Assembly: GCA_039619475.1 (NCBI GenBank)
Contig: CM077115.1
Coordinates: 478,218,400-478,282,399, forward strand
Direction of reading: 5' to 3'
Length of the DNA: 64,000 bases
Source of the DNA: Icerya purchasi
Lineage: Eukaryota > Arthropoda > Insecta > Hemiptera > Monophlebidae
The first letter of the stretch is position 1; each line of letters opens with the position of its first letter. Shown here piece by piece: positions 11,619 through 23,301 of this stretch. The notes below the pieces were generated by a model. It worked only from the letters and a program-made list of their open reading frames with translations. It had not been told where the DNA came from and did not search any database. The position numbers and the translations under genes are program-made.

Positions 11619-11629
11619 ATATATAAACT
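11619..11629 (+). repeat. Right target-site duplication of the RTE-like LINE
   Basis: Second copy of ATATATAAACT, directly after the terminal TGATGATG units. Confidence 0.65.
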
Positions 11630-11879
11630 CGGCCCTTGGGGCCTCGCAAGAAGGTAAGCTCCCTGGACCCCCAATCTCTTTCTTCTAAACTTCTTTTAGA
11701 AGAATCGCTTTCAATTTGTTCAAATCTTTAAATAGAGTACGTTAATAGCAGCAGCATAATTAGTGTTTATTAAGAAATGATATTTCTATTTTTACATTAC
11801 AAAGACATTTTTTTGTGCAAATCATAAAATATATTTCTTTGATGTAGTCTTCTGGATTCAGTATGTTCATCAAGTTGGT

Positions 11880-12440
11880 CATTCAGACCAAATTGTTGTT
11901 GTGACAATTCTTTAGTTCCTGATCGAGACTCAATTAAGTGTGGGGACGCTTAGCACACGGCCGAAATTTAAAAATTTGGCTAAAGATTTCGAATTTGGTA
12001 GAGAAGCAGACAATTTCGAGAGTTGTTAAGGTGGTATTCTAGCGTTATCATGTATGACGAGAACTTTTTCTTGGTCAGCTCTTTTTAGATACATCGTGTT
12101 TCTCAAATCTTTTATAACCTTGCAATACGTTTCGGAGTTGATGATGGCGCCTTTTCGCATATGCAGCGAATGAGAAAAATTCCGTTACAGCAGTGATCAG
12201 TTTATGAAGTGTGTAATTTTTGTATATTTCTTCAGCGTGCTTTTGTTTGCGGCTCATACCGTGTTGCTTGCTTTATTTTTGTCATCACCTGAGGCCTTGT
12301 ATTGAGTGAAAAGATACTAAGCGCCGTGCGTACGGATTTTTTCCTACTTATCCGAAAGATAACGTGGCACCTACATCGACTAGAAAATTTACCCAAAAAC
12401 GTTTTGTACAATTTAATCTGCAGAGGCACGGCTGTAATTT
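11880..12440 (-). pseudogene. Mariner-like transposase relic
   Basis: The minus strand near 12040-12165 reads HMRKGAIINSETYC followed by VLVIHDNARIPP. These correspond to the G..INSE.Y segment and the catalytic HDNA.PH motif of mariner transposases (DD34D group). Sequence on both sides is broken by stops, and no terminal repeats were recognised. The Tc1/mariner assignment comes from the HDNAR motif and its spacing to INSETYC. Confidence 0.6.
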
Positions 12441-12611
12441 GGGGAATTGTAAGCGAAGAAACAATTGCGAGAATGTGACACGTTCATCCACTCCTAACAG
12501 TACACGAAGCTGCTGAATGTTTTTCAACCGTCAACGTGGCGTCTCTTGGTTGCCCGCTGTGTGGCATATCTTGCACAAGAAATTAATAAAATGTTTATCC
12601 AAAGTTTATTA

Positions 12612-13087
12612 TATACTATAGTAATCCATTTATTTAAATATTTACATTTAATTTATATTTACCATATGGTATAATCATTTTATTTAAATTTTTACGTTTA
12701 ATTTATATTTACCATATGGTATAATCATTTTATTTAAATTTTTACCTTTAATTTATATTTACCATATGGTATAATCATTTTATTTAAATTTTTACCTTTA
12801 ATTTATATTTACCATATGGTATAATCATTTTATTTAAATTTTTACCTTTAATTTATATTTACCATATGGTATAATCATTTTATTTAAATTTTTACCTTTA
12901 ATTTATATTTACCATATGGTATAATCATTTTATTTAAATTTTTACCTTTAATTTATATTTACCATATGGTATAATCATTTTATTTAAATTTTTACCTTTA
13001 ATTTATATTTACCATATGGTATAATCATTTTATTTAAATTTTTACCTTTAATTTATATTTACCATATGGTATAATCATTTTATTTAA
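12612..13087. repeat. 50-bp tandem minisatellite, about nine units
   Basis: ACCATATGGT, a perfect 10-base palindrome, recurs at 12661, 12711, 12761, 12811, 12861, 12911, 12961, 13011 and 13061: exactly every 50 bases. Units are almost identical. The first two differ at one base (TTTACATTTA and TTTACGTTTA where later units have TTTACCTTTA), which suggests homogenisation from the right side. No coding potential. Confidence 0.97.
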
Positions 13088-13321
13088 AGTGTTACAAATT
13101 TTTTTTTTTTTATTCGTCCCATCTGCGTTTTTGCACCACTGTTGGTTGCATCTCAACTTTCTGACTTTTCCAGTGGGTTTTCAGAAAATTTTCTTTTGTA
13201 TAAACCTTTTCCTGACAATTACCACCACAACAAAGAAACAATCAGTCAAATCGATCAAGCCATTCTCAAGTGATGATCATTATACAATGCGGCAATCGAT
13301 TATATACATATATACGGATTA

Positions 13322-13552
13322 TTTAAATTATAGCGATGGAAAATACGTTACTTTACGAGTCTACAATTCTATCTATCTAAATCATACGTAGAATTTCGAT
13401 ATTATCTTTTAACATTTTTCTTATTTCATTGAAATTTGCTCGAATGATTAACATTTTTAAAATTAAGGCCGTTCTTCGAATGTTAATAATACTTTAATTT
13501 TAAAACTGCTACGTGAAGTAACGCATATTTTCCATTGCTATAATTTATATAA
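13322..13552. repeat. Imperfect long inverted repeat (MITE-like hairpin)
   Basis: The left arm around 13324-13362 contains AATTATAGCGATGGAAAATA. The right arm around 13510-13552 contains its near-complement TATTTTCCATTGCTATAATT. A second nested pair is TTTTAAAATTAA (near 13455) and TTAATTTTAAAA (near 13493). The arms enclose about 150 bases. It could be a degenerate miniature transposon or a foldback. No terminal motif identifies a superfamily. Confidence 0.6.
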
Positions 13553-15954
13553 TTTATTATTTTGAATCTAGATGGAAGAATAAAAACTTCCTTATAAATA
13601 ATTCTTTGAATGAAAGCCCATGGACGCTTTATATTTTATTGGTTACATTTTTAAAAAGAAATAAAAGTGGCGGTCCTCTTTAAGGTACCATCAACTGAGC
13701 TATTGATGTGTATATGTGCACAAATGTAGTTGAATGGCTTAAAGTTGGATTAAGAGAAAAAAAAACAGAAACCCAATTAGGTTGTAGCCAGAAAACAAAC
13801 TCTCCGTGGAAAGAAATCAAATCACGAAAGAAGGCGGAAGTGATTTCTACTCGGAAAATTACCTGATCGAACGTTTTTTAAGTTCAATTTATTCGGAAAT
13901 TACACTAATCTGTGAACTTTCCGCGCGTTCAGAAAAAGTTATAAAGGAAAGTTAACGCACAATACTGTTCCACGCGTAGGCTTATTTACCTTTAATTAAT
14001 TATAATTAGCGGAGTAGTCGTCAAATATTCATTAACGAAAGGGAAGGGCTTGCGCTGTTCCATATTAGCAGGATGTGTCACTTGTTCGGGCCGGTCTCGA
14101 CAGAATGGCCTGTAATTTCGTTTTGATGGAGTTATCCGTTGCGTGATATCATTATCAACTACAAGGCGAGTTAGATCAACTCACGTGACTCATTTTAACT
14201 AACAAGTCAAATAAAGACATTCTCGTTTCTTCGATTATTACAAAAAAAAGAACGCTCTTACGTGGAAAGTTAATAGAAAAATTGAACTAGAAAACACGTA
14301 AGAATTAGGCGCATTACATGACGAAAGCCACCGCGGAAAAAATGTTTATTATTTCACAACGAAACCGTAAAAAAAATGTAATTTAAAGCAGATATTTTTT
14401 TCTAACCTACTGCAGAAAGGAAAAAAAGTGCCGAGAATAATACGTTTTGTTTTTATTAAAAACCTATCGTTAGTCTCAGCAATTAATTAAAAATAAATAA
14501 ATAAATAAATAAATAAAAATAAAGCGAATATGTTGTGTTGGGAAATCAAAAGGTTATTAAAGAAGAATAAAGCTAATCAACGATTGCGCAAGTAGGTTTG
14601 GAAATGAAAACGAGATTGTATTTTAATACAATTTTTTGTCAGGAAAAGAATGCAATACTGAGGTCGGTCGTTTAATCACATAAATTCCTCGATGGGTTAA
14701 AAACTGGAATGTACGCAAATTGAAATAGAGGTGAAATATCGGACCCGCTCGAGGAAGTCGGTCGAAAAAGATTATGTCTCGTATTTCTTCACTTGTATCT
14801 TTCGAACCCGAAGCTAAAATCTTTAGTGTCGAATAAAGATAAACCTATTCTCACGAAATTGTACAATTTCAAGTCAGCTTCATCAAAAGTTAGTTTTAAT
14901 CACGGTTACAGTAAACAGATTTCGCTACTACTTTGAATTCTAAATTTGAAAATACCGTATTTTCGTTGACACAGTGTAAAATACGAAAAAATTTATAATA
15001 TATTTAATTACTAAAATCATTTGAAAAACCGAAAAATTAAATAAATCATTTTCACGATTTACAGTGTAATGTCGGTGTAACGCTTGCGTCGTTTAAAGGA
15101 TATTTGTAGGGAATATTTAGATGAGCAAGAAAGAGAGAGATAATGAGAGAGAGCGAGAGAGAAAGGGGATCATTAAGTGTATTATGCGTGCGTGAGGGAG
15201 AAAAAAAATTAATAAAGTAAAAGAATAAATAACGTTACGGACGTTGAGGTTCGTTGACCGCGCAGTTAACACAACTTTAAGGGCTAGGAGGTTAATCGTG
15301 AAATTACCGGTTATAATTTTCTGTCTCTCGCCTGTTGCAATACTGACCGGGGTAACATTGATAAGTGTTCAGACCGAATTTCATCACTACGCATACAAAA
15401 ATGAACCTGCTGACGAGATTAGACGATAATCCTTCGAATAAAGAAGTCTACTACTAATAAACATTATTTTACATCAGCTTTCATACATTTCCCACTTTAA
15501 TGTCCAATTCGCACGAAAGATAGCGTTATACACATCGTATACGAATTACAAGAAGTTTAGAACTAAAAAATAAAAATGTAAATTTCTTTAAAATTTCGAT
15601 TCCGAGTGACGAGTTCTGGATGTTTTTAGTAATCACCGAAAATCTTGAATGTTCCTTGTTTCGGATTTCTAGACTTTACACATGGTCCGGGCTATAACGC
15701 TAGGCAATCGTTTCAGAAAAATAAAATGCACGATTTGCATCCCTTTAAAATTTAAGTTTCCAGTGTCACGTTTCAAATAGTTTTACGGTTTTTGAAAAAA
15801 TTTATAATCTTTGAAAATACAACTATGAACTTAGGCACAGATATTATAATAAAAAAAATGGAATTAATGCGCGAGAACCCGTTCGGAACCTAAAGTTTCC
15901 CCACCCATCGCGTTGGCGTAATAATGAACGAAAATTAAATCTGAAACTTTCATT
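13553..15954. other. Non-coding stretch with simple repeats
   Basis: No gene or transposon was recognised. There is an (AAAT)n run near 14488-14520 and a GA-rich (GAGAGA) tract near 15125-15170. The open frame at 15244-15429 shows no known domain. Confidence 0.45.
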
Positions 15955-16480
15955 TCATTCCTTAAACATTCTACATATTTCGGTATAAGCAAACAGTTTA
16001 CATTTAAACATTCCAGAATCCTTTGTAGGTTTCAATGACTCGATTTTTAAGCGATTTGTCGTTCTCGGCTAATTGTTTATTTAATTCAGGAAATTAAGCA
16101 TAATCATTTGGAGCAAGGTCCGGACACTGTATAATGAGTGGGCTACAATTCGGCAATAAGTTCTTGGATACCTTCCACTATGCGTGACCACCGTTATTAT
16201 GCAACATTTGAACATTGCTTTCAAAGTTTTTCCTGGCCGCCGATTTTTTATCGTTTGTTTGCCTGTATAGCTTTCACCATTAATGCCCATTAATGCCCAT
16301 TAATGCTCACGCTCCATTAATTACGCTAGAATGATCCTTTTAAAACACGATTGTCATAATTTTTTGTGCTAAGATAAAGGTTGCTTGAACTTTATCGGGC
16401 ACGGTGAATCATTGTGTTTCCATTACGGTGATTCCATCTTTGCTGTTTTGGAAAAGAATTACATCTCGTCTTCGTTCACA
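15955..16480 (-). pseudogene. Mariner-like transposase relic
   Basis: The minus strand gives VQMLHNNGGHA, then KVSKNLLPNCSPL and PDLAPNDYA followed by FPELNKQLAEN. This matches the block around the third catalytic residue in mariner transposases (HDNARPH ... PYSPDLAPSDYHLFP). Frame breaks separate the pieces. The DNA-binding domain and ends were not seen. Confidence 0.55.
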
Positions 16481-17239
16481 GTTTAATTCGAAAATTCTTG
16501 TTCAAATTGCTGGTGCTGTTGTAAAATTGTCAGAGTTTCAGAATGAACACAAATATTGAGCTCTAAATCGCTTAATTCTCGGGTAAATATAACGCGGTAT
16601 TGTTAATTGTATAAAAACTAGGCATCTAAAGTTAAGGATTTTACTACGGTTTGTCAACATGTGAAAGCTGAACATAAATCGCTGTTACTCTCTTCATCTG
16701 TATAGTTGTCGCGTGATATGCTGTTAAAGTGCGTCTGTGAGCTAAATAATGAAATAGTTCTATGTTTTTGCGCACGACTAGTGTCGCAAGCATACGGAAA
16801 AGAATTCCGTGATGAGAGTTATTCTCGATGAATTTACTTGGCAGCCAGCTACCGTGGCATTGCTTAGGCAGTGGCAGAGCTCGTTAAGGTAGGCTGCCGC
16901 ACATTGCGACTTCTAAAAATTTCACTTGCGCCGCGTTAATGTCCATAGCGAATTTATCCACAGTTACAAGGCAAATCGTAAAAACGGTGTATACATACAT
17001 TTTCTGTATTTAGAAAACCATCAATTTCTACAAATAAAGACATTGAATTGTGTTGCTGAAATTCGGTAATACACATCTTTTTAAAAATTATCAGCCTATC
17101 GTTGTGTCAGAAGAAGAACAAATATTTATATTTCTGCGAGTAATCAGAGAAATCAAAATTTTATATTAAGACCTTTAAGCTGCAACGAATATAATCTAAG
17201 TAAAGTCAATGGGGAGCATCTAGATTCGGTGTCGCCCAG
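16481..17239. other. Non-coding stretch
   Basis: Nothing was identified beyond short AT-rich runs. It may include non-coding flanks of the mariner relic. Confidence 0.4.
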
Positions 17240-17640
17240 TTCGCTTGTCATACTTACGAACTTCATTCATATATCACATAGTGTCGTACTTAATTCCTGA
17301 GCATCAGCGACTACCTATTCGTACATTTCAACTGTACAGATGTATCGTAGCAATTGTTATATGCAGTACGAATGTGTACACACGCAAGACTACACTTGCA
17401 ACTGATATTGTGAATGTTTGATTTTTCGATATATACAAACGCAGTACTCCGTGTGTGTCTGATGCTGTGTATTAACTAGCACGCACGATACGATGGTATG
17501 CATGTTTGCCATTGCCTTCCATATGATTCTATTAGCGAGTATTTAATTAAATTTTTCGTAATAATTTCTATCGTCGTCTGGGATCGAACCCGAGACAAAC
17601 GAAAATCTAGCGCTCTAGGGGACGACTAGGCTATCGCGAA
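17240..17640 (-). mobile_element. tRNA-derived SINE (copy A)
   Basis: Read on the minus strand, the head (17575-17640) contains an A box (TAGCCTAGTCG, 17623-17633) and a B box (GGGTTCGATCCC, 17580-17591), the internal RNA polymerase III promoter of a tRNA. The body that follows is shared with 20171-20542 and 28805-29090. Shared pieces include the CTATTCGTACAT-like block and the terminal GACGCTCAG-like block. It is not a functional tRNA gene, because the second half does not close the acceptor stem and a long unrelated body follows. Confidence 0.8.
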
Positions 17641-20163
17641 TTAGGTCACATTCTAGTGCGCGTCCCAGGTTTACCAACAAGCCTGAAATAATCGGGTACC
17701 AGAGAAATCTGGGGAAGTAAAGGCGGATAATTCAAAAGTAGAAAGGAACTGGTCCCGGTATTCTCATCAGTTCCATTAGGCTTGGTACATTATGAAAAGC
17801 TTAATTTCACAATCCATGATACCTTATCAAGGATATGTGGGACCTAACCTCTTTTTTTTTTTTTTTTTTTTTTTTTTACCTTGTTTTAGTAGAGAGACCT
17901 GTGTACTAAATTAAAGTGTTGGAAAAATTTCGATGGCAACCCAGCTACAACCCAATTGTTTTCATTCCTTTATGCTCGCCATTATCCAGAAATATTTAAT
18001 AATCCTCTAAACCTTTTTCTCTCCCTATTTATTCTTTACTTGCGGATTGCAGATTGCATAAAGCTACACTAAAAAATTAATCTACCCATATATGCTGGAA
18101 AGAATATCGATTGATTTTGCGGACAGCGTTCATTAAGAAGAACATTTAATTTCTGGAGACCAGAATGCGAGGGTATATTATGTTGACCTGAAATAATGAA
18201 AAACGATTTCTACGGTTTTGTGCAAAACCTGGGGGGTCTCTTCGTATTGAATCTGTGAAGTATGCATAGCATTCTTCGCTCTAAGATTCTACATACGGAT
18301 TAATTGCAAGACAAAGTATTAGGGGACGCGGGTTCAATGACGCGCGTAGTGTTAGCGTAACGATGGCGTAGGTGGTTAGTACAACTGCGATTCGATTTCG
18401 AAAAGAGCAAATTGATGAAAGCTACGTAAACATAATGTGACGTAGAGTACTAGATAACGGCAAAATTCCATTTAGACAATCGAGACTAGGTCAACGTATT
18501 ATTAAGAACGCTGAATGGTATTCAAAACTGCGGCAATAACTGGAAAAAACAACAGCGGTACAAAAGAAATTCCAGTAGAGCACGGTAAAAGCGAACTAAA
18601 ACTTTACAAAATAGACATCGTTTTTTTTTTTTTTTGTTTTTTATTTTTCAATCTTCCCTACTACGAACTCTTTATCCACAAACAGTGTGACAAAAGAGAA
18701 ACAGCCACGTGCGTTTCAGTCTAACGTCACGACATAGAATTAATTTCGCACCTAGGAGAAAAATTAGTTTTGGAAATAAAAAAAAATTATACACCAAGTG
18801 AGATATTAGACTGATTCACTCAGAAAAGCTCATTTATTACGCTGCCGATATTTAGTAATACCTTAATAAACCCGCGTATTATGTAAATTTTTACTGGAGT
18901 TTCTATTGGGTAAAAGGTTCACACTGATGTAATAAATTAATTTTACTATTTTTTCCGTAAACTATAGTCGTTTTGTAATTAAGACTACTAGTGTGTAAAT
19001 ATGATCTTTTTTTTTTTTTATAACCTGCTGCGTTTTTAATATAATTATAAGAAGTTGCGCGTTAATTTTTCCGTTGATATTTTTATTTTTTTTTTGTAAT
19101 TTAAAAATTAATTAAAATAACGATCAGCAAGGGTAAAAGTAACGGAAGCTGAATGCAACGAAAAGACTATTTTTTTTTGGCTCGGAAGCAGAAATTATTT
19201 AACGGACTGCTACTCGAACCAACCGGCATCTTTATTGTCGATAAGCAAACAAATTTTCAGTTGGTTGGTGGCTGGTGGTCTAAATCGGGTACAAAGCCTA
19301 CTAGTACGTCTTGCGAGCAGCGATTAGTTTTCACGTAAAAGCAAATATTTGTAGTCAAATACCACCGGAAACTGGTACTTCCAATCGGCATCTGTTCCCC
19401 AGCCAAATAGGAGAACGACCTAGGTGTTTGCTCGTTACAAGTAATTTGTCAACATGTTTGTTTAGTATCTACGTTTTTTTTTTTTTTTCGTAACTTTTGA
19501 CCAATTTACTTTTTCATGTCAGTATTGACATTACAAAACACAAAGTTTATACATATAAAAAAAAAAAAAAAAAAAATATATATATATGTATGTATACTAT
19601 TTATTGTGCTCGACATTTCCCGAAGGTAAAAAGTAAAATAATAACTATTATATATTAATTAATATAAGAATAATTTAACTAATACTAAATAAATCAAACT
19701 AAATCACCCGATGAAATTATAAAATATATTCGTGTGTTTATTTTCGTACATATGAGTAGGGTACACTAATAGAGGGGATACATGAAACTTAACATTATGC
19801 GCGGGAGTTTATTAAAATAACGAAAATTCAAGACAAAAGAATATTAGATTTATGACAAATAAATCAGTTATTTATTTCGCGCGCTTTTTTCGTGTTTTTT
19901 TTTTTTTTTTATACAAGTGCAATTAGTATAACAAGTACTCTTCTCATTAGCCATACCCGGATTATAACTTGAACTATTTTTCTTTCAACATGGGGTTGCC
20001 TTAATATGTAATACTGATCTAATTAGTCCAAATTTATATTTATAAGGTTACATAAGCTGTTTCGTCTCTCATCCCAATGGTTGGCCTCCCAGCGATGGTG
20101 CCGATTTGATTAGGTCTAACTTGAAACACTGCTTAAAGTAACTCGAAGCAACTTTGGCATATT
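17641..20163. other. Non-coding stretch with homopolymer runs
   Basis: Long T runs occur near 17852-17877, 18621-18634, 19007-19018 and 19476-19488, and an A run with (TA)n near 19558-19590. A weak A-box/B-box-like pair near 18366-18400 is too degenerate to call. The short open frames (18515-18724, 19153-19338) have no recognisable domain. Confidence 0.45.
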
Positions 20164-20170
20164 AGTTTGT

Positions 20171-20542
20171 TCTTCTTTATAGTGCCATACTTAATTACTG
20201 AGCGTCGGCGACTACCTATTCGTACATCTCAGCTGTACAGACACAGGCATAGTGTACTAGGCAATTATTATATGCAACGCAGGTGTACATACGGAAGACT
20301 ACCTTCGGAACTGATTAGTAATCGTTTGATTTACATCGACATATACAAGTGCAGTCCTATTTATGTCTGCTGTGTACTGACCTAGCGCGCTTATGATGTT
20401 ATGCGTGTTTGCCATTGTCTTCCACTTGATTATTAGCGATTATTTATTTTATTTAATTCTTGTAATAAGTTCGTCGTCGCTCGGGATCGAACCCGTGATC
20501 TCCATATCGGAAGTCAAGCGCTCTAGCAACTAGGCTATCGCG
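20171..20542 (-). mobile_element. tRNA-derived SINE (copy B)
   Basis: On the minus strand the head starts at CTCGCGATAGCC, with A box TAGCCTAGTTG (20527-20537) and B box GGGTTCGATCCC (20483-20494). A body homologous to copy A follows and ends near GGCACTATAAAG. The heptamer AGTTTGT at 20164-20170 and 20543-20549 could be a short target duplication. The anticodon-arm region (CTTCCGATA) resembles tRNA-Arg, but this is weak. Copy B lies about 110 bases beyond the downstream edge of the Ig-receptor exon. Confidence 0.85.
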
Positions 20543-20655
20543 AGTTTGTGGATATTTAAATAATCTTTCCGAAGTTTTGATAGAAATATTACAATAATAT
20601 AAAGGTGTTTTTATTATCATTTTTAATGGAAAATTAAACCGAAATAAATTTTTAC

Positions 20656-20807
20656 CTGTTTGCTGGTGTTTGCCAACCGATGACCTTCTTTCCACCACTC
20701 GACAATTGCTTCTGGCCTGGAACCAACTGTTTGGCACACAATTTTATATACTCTATCAGTTGACATTGATTCTTCGCCAAATATTATCGATACATTAGAT
20801 GGCTTCA
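20656..20807 (-). CDS. Sidestep-like Ig-superfamily receptor, internal exon (start of an Ig domain)
   Basis: This 152-bp exon has canonical splice sites: acceptor TTTTTCCAG before 20807 and donor CAG|GTAAAA after 20656. It encodes 50 whole codons preceded by two bases of a split codon. The peptide begins KPSNVSIIFGEE and includes KIVCQTVGSRPEAIVEWWKE. That is the B-strand cysteine and C-strand tryptophan of an Ig domain, with the GSRP...WWK pattern characteristic of the Sidestep family. The split codon joins in frame (T|TG, Leu) to the exon at 35404-35619. Sidestep proteins are arthropod cell-surface receptors for Beat ligands in motor-axon guidance. This function is inferred from the family. 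The exon ends in phase 0. The next downstream exon was not found in the window. Confidence 0.85.
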
Positions 20808-21833
20808 CTGGAAAAACATAAACATTACTCCGGTAAAAAATGAATTAGGGTATTTTAGTAAAACTGCGTAAATAAATATAAACATTGAATTATGAACATT
20901 AAGTTATTGGAAAAGATTCGGCTGTATGATAGCGTTAATTTCTTATAATAATGATATATATCGATATACATGTGTACATACGTGTAAGTAGTATCATATT
21001 ACACGTCGATTGAGAATTATTACATCTTAGATATTGATACAGATTCGGGGTATGCTGTCTTGTTGACGACGTTTGAGCTAGAAAATATTAATCAATTAAA
21101 ATCATTGTAACATTCACGATTTCTCAAGCGTCGTTCAACAGTGCTTCATCACTGGCTTTAATATTCCAAGTTTGCTTACTCGGCCAGGGAACCGTAATTC
21201 TCGGATATGATCGAACGTTCCAGAATATTCATTCTGGGGCGGACACACTGCCAACGTATGTTGATCGTAGTGGTCGAGTACAGCGATAGCGGCTTTTGTC
21301 AGTGGTGGATACTGTCTACCTAGTGTACCACCGAGTATTAGCGAACAGAGGGGCAGCCTTTAGTAATTACCAGAAATGCGTAGGCAGGGTAGAGCGGGTG
21401 GTTTAAGCAAAAGATAAAGTTAATTGTAGGTAGCCGCTCATTCTGTCTTATGTTCGTATCTCTGTACTGAATAATTAGGCGACGTTTCGCGTGTAAAAGA
21501 TCTATCTAGTCGAAGCTACGTTTTTCCTTCTTTTTTATTAAACGTAATGTGAATTTGTCGTTTTTTTGTATATAAAGTTTTTTGCAATTTTAATGTTTAA
21601 GTAATTAATTAATTTTAAAAGAAAAAAGTCTTAACAAAAGCCGATTTTTTTTTTTTTTTTACTTTTTGCCTAATGCTTGTTAAAAGAATTTAAAAAAGGG
21701 AATTAAGAAAGTCGTTTCACTGGCATCGCGAATTCGGGACCTCAAAACGAAAATCGTTTCAATATAATTAATAAATTTACATATCTGCGCAAAGAACATT
21801 TATGTTAAATTAGTTAGTAATTTATCACTTTTA
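20808..21833 (-). other. Intron sequence of the Sidestep-like gene
   Basis: Part of the intron between the two recognised exons. It carries a perfect four-unit heat-shock-element match (21213-21230). No transposon was identified in this part. Confidence 0.6.
21213..21230. promoter_or_regulatory. Perfect four-unit heat shock element match
   Basis: GAAcgTTCcaGAAtaTTC has four alternating GAA/TTC units at exact 5-base spacing, the consensus binding site of trimeric heat shock factor. It lies inside the receptor intron with no heat-shock gene nearby, so a role is only a possibility. Confidence 0.45.
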
Positions 21834-23301
21834 TAGGGGAGATTGGGTACAATTGAAACACTCTCCGCAATAGTGCTGCCAGTGGTTTTTTCACTTATGT
21901 GAACACTGGCATGAATTGTTTCATACATATAATTTACAATTAATACTTGTTTGTCGATAAAACCAGCAGTAGCCACTACAGAAAATAATTTAAAAAATTT
22001 AAGTATTGTGTTTGAAAATTATAATTGTGATACATCGGAAAAAAAACAAACAAATTTACGGTTTTTTAAATATGTATTTTATATTTTATCGTTTGATCTA
22101 TTGATAGCGCTAATTAGTGTAGTTAAAAGAAAATTTTAGTCAATTTAGAAAATATGACAATTTTGCTAAATCATCTGCTATGGCCGAAACAGTAAACGCA
22201 GATACAAATAATATATTCTTCAGGATCTATATTCTTATTCCCCACATAGTTCAAAATTAGTTAATTTTTGCGTTAGTACGAGATTCTTGTAAATTACATT
22301 GTTCATAAAACTATTAACAAAAATTGTATTAAGTGGTATAAAAACCAAAAAAAGGTATCTTTACTCGGGAGGACAAAAAGCTACGATATTGTTTAAAAGC
22401 AAAATATATTTATAATATCGACAAAACCGGCGTAACAACTGTACAAAAGCCGAATAAAATTGTTCTAGTAAAAATTTTTCCGCGTATGCGTCACGCTCAT
22501 CATTTCCATGATTCAGTGGGGAGAGTGTATTGGATCAGGTAATTCGAGCGATGGATACAGGAAGATGAATTCTTGGTTTATTTTTAACATTTCAATAAAC
22601 TTACCAACTGTTCTATAGAACACAAAAGTTTTACTGTTCTGTGAAAGAAGAGAAAGATAAATACTAAATCAACGAAAACAAAAAGAAAAATTAAAAAAAG
22701 TACCCTTAAAAAACCAAAAAAAAAACCTGGACTCATCCGATAATGAAAAAGAAAAATATTTCTACTTGAATTGTTTCAAGCCAAAGAAAAAATGGGTCCA
22801 ATACATGAAAGTGGCAAATGGTCTCATGTGGAATGCACTCGGTGGTAAGAACTGTGCTACATATACCATAACTGCCTTTCTGAATAATTTAAGGAGTAAT
22901 TAGGAATTAAGCAGTCTTTATTATTCATTAATAAATATAAATTTTTTATTTTGATATAATAATTTAGTATTTTATATATTTTTTTAGTAATACACATTTA
23001 TGAATAATCTGGTTTATAATATGTAAGAAATAAATATTTCAAATAGTTGCACATTATTTATCACTTTGTTTCAATTGTCCCTGGTATGGGGAGACGGTTG
23101 TGAAACATGAAAAGTAGTGTCAATTTTTTTTCAATATTCTTTGTCCATACGAGCATAAGACAAAAATGTAAATATATTTATAAACCTGACACTTTGTATA
23201 AACTATATTATACCATAAATTAATTTACAAAAAATAACGATAAGTTGGCGGTTAATAAAGTAAAATAAGAAAATTATTTCAATTATCCCTAGTCTCCCCT
23301 A
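21834..23301 (+). mobile_element. Pogo-like DNA transposon relic with terminal inverted repeats
   Basis: The left end starts GGGGAGATTGGGTACAATTG at 21836. The right end, read in reverse, starts GGGGAGACTAGGGATAATTG at 23299. This gives about 25 bp of imperfect inverted repeat, flanked on both sides by TA, the pogo/mariner target duplication. Between the ends, about 22410-22490 reads YNIDKTGVTTVQKPNKIV, matching pogo transposases around the first catalytic Asp (here the D of IDKTG). A cysteine-containing C-terminal block (YFYLNCFKPKKKWVQYMK, about 22760-22815) resembles the zinc-finger tail of these proteins. The N-terminal DNA-binding part and much of the core are missing. Decayed and non-autonomous. 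Confidence 0.75.

Noticed and set aside
12612..13087. CRISPR-like array
   Set aside because: The units are head-to-tail identical 50-mers without unique spacers, and the genome is eukaryotic. It is a minisatellite.
13089..13391. 100-codon plus-strand frame as a gene
   Set aside because: Starts in poly-T next to the minisatellite. Composition-driven hydrophobic N-terminus, and its end lies in an inverted repeat.
17575..17640. tRNA gene
   Set aside because: A and B boxes are present, but the cloverleaf does not close and a shared SINE body follows. The same applies to 20483-20543.
18366..18400. Another tRNA/SINE head
   Set aside because: The A-box-like sequence is convincing, but the B box is degenerate and too close, and no SINE body follows.
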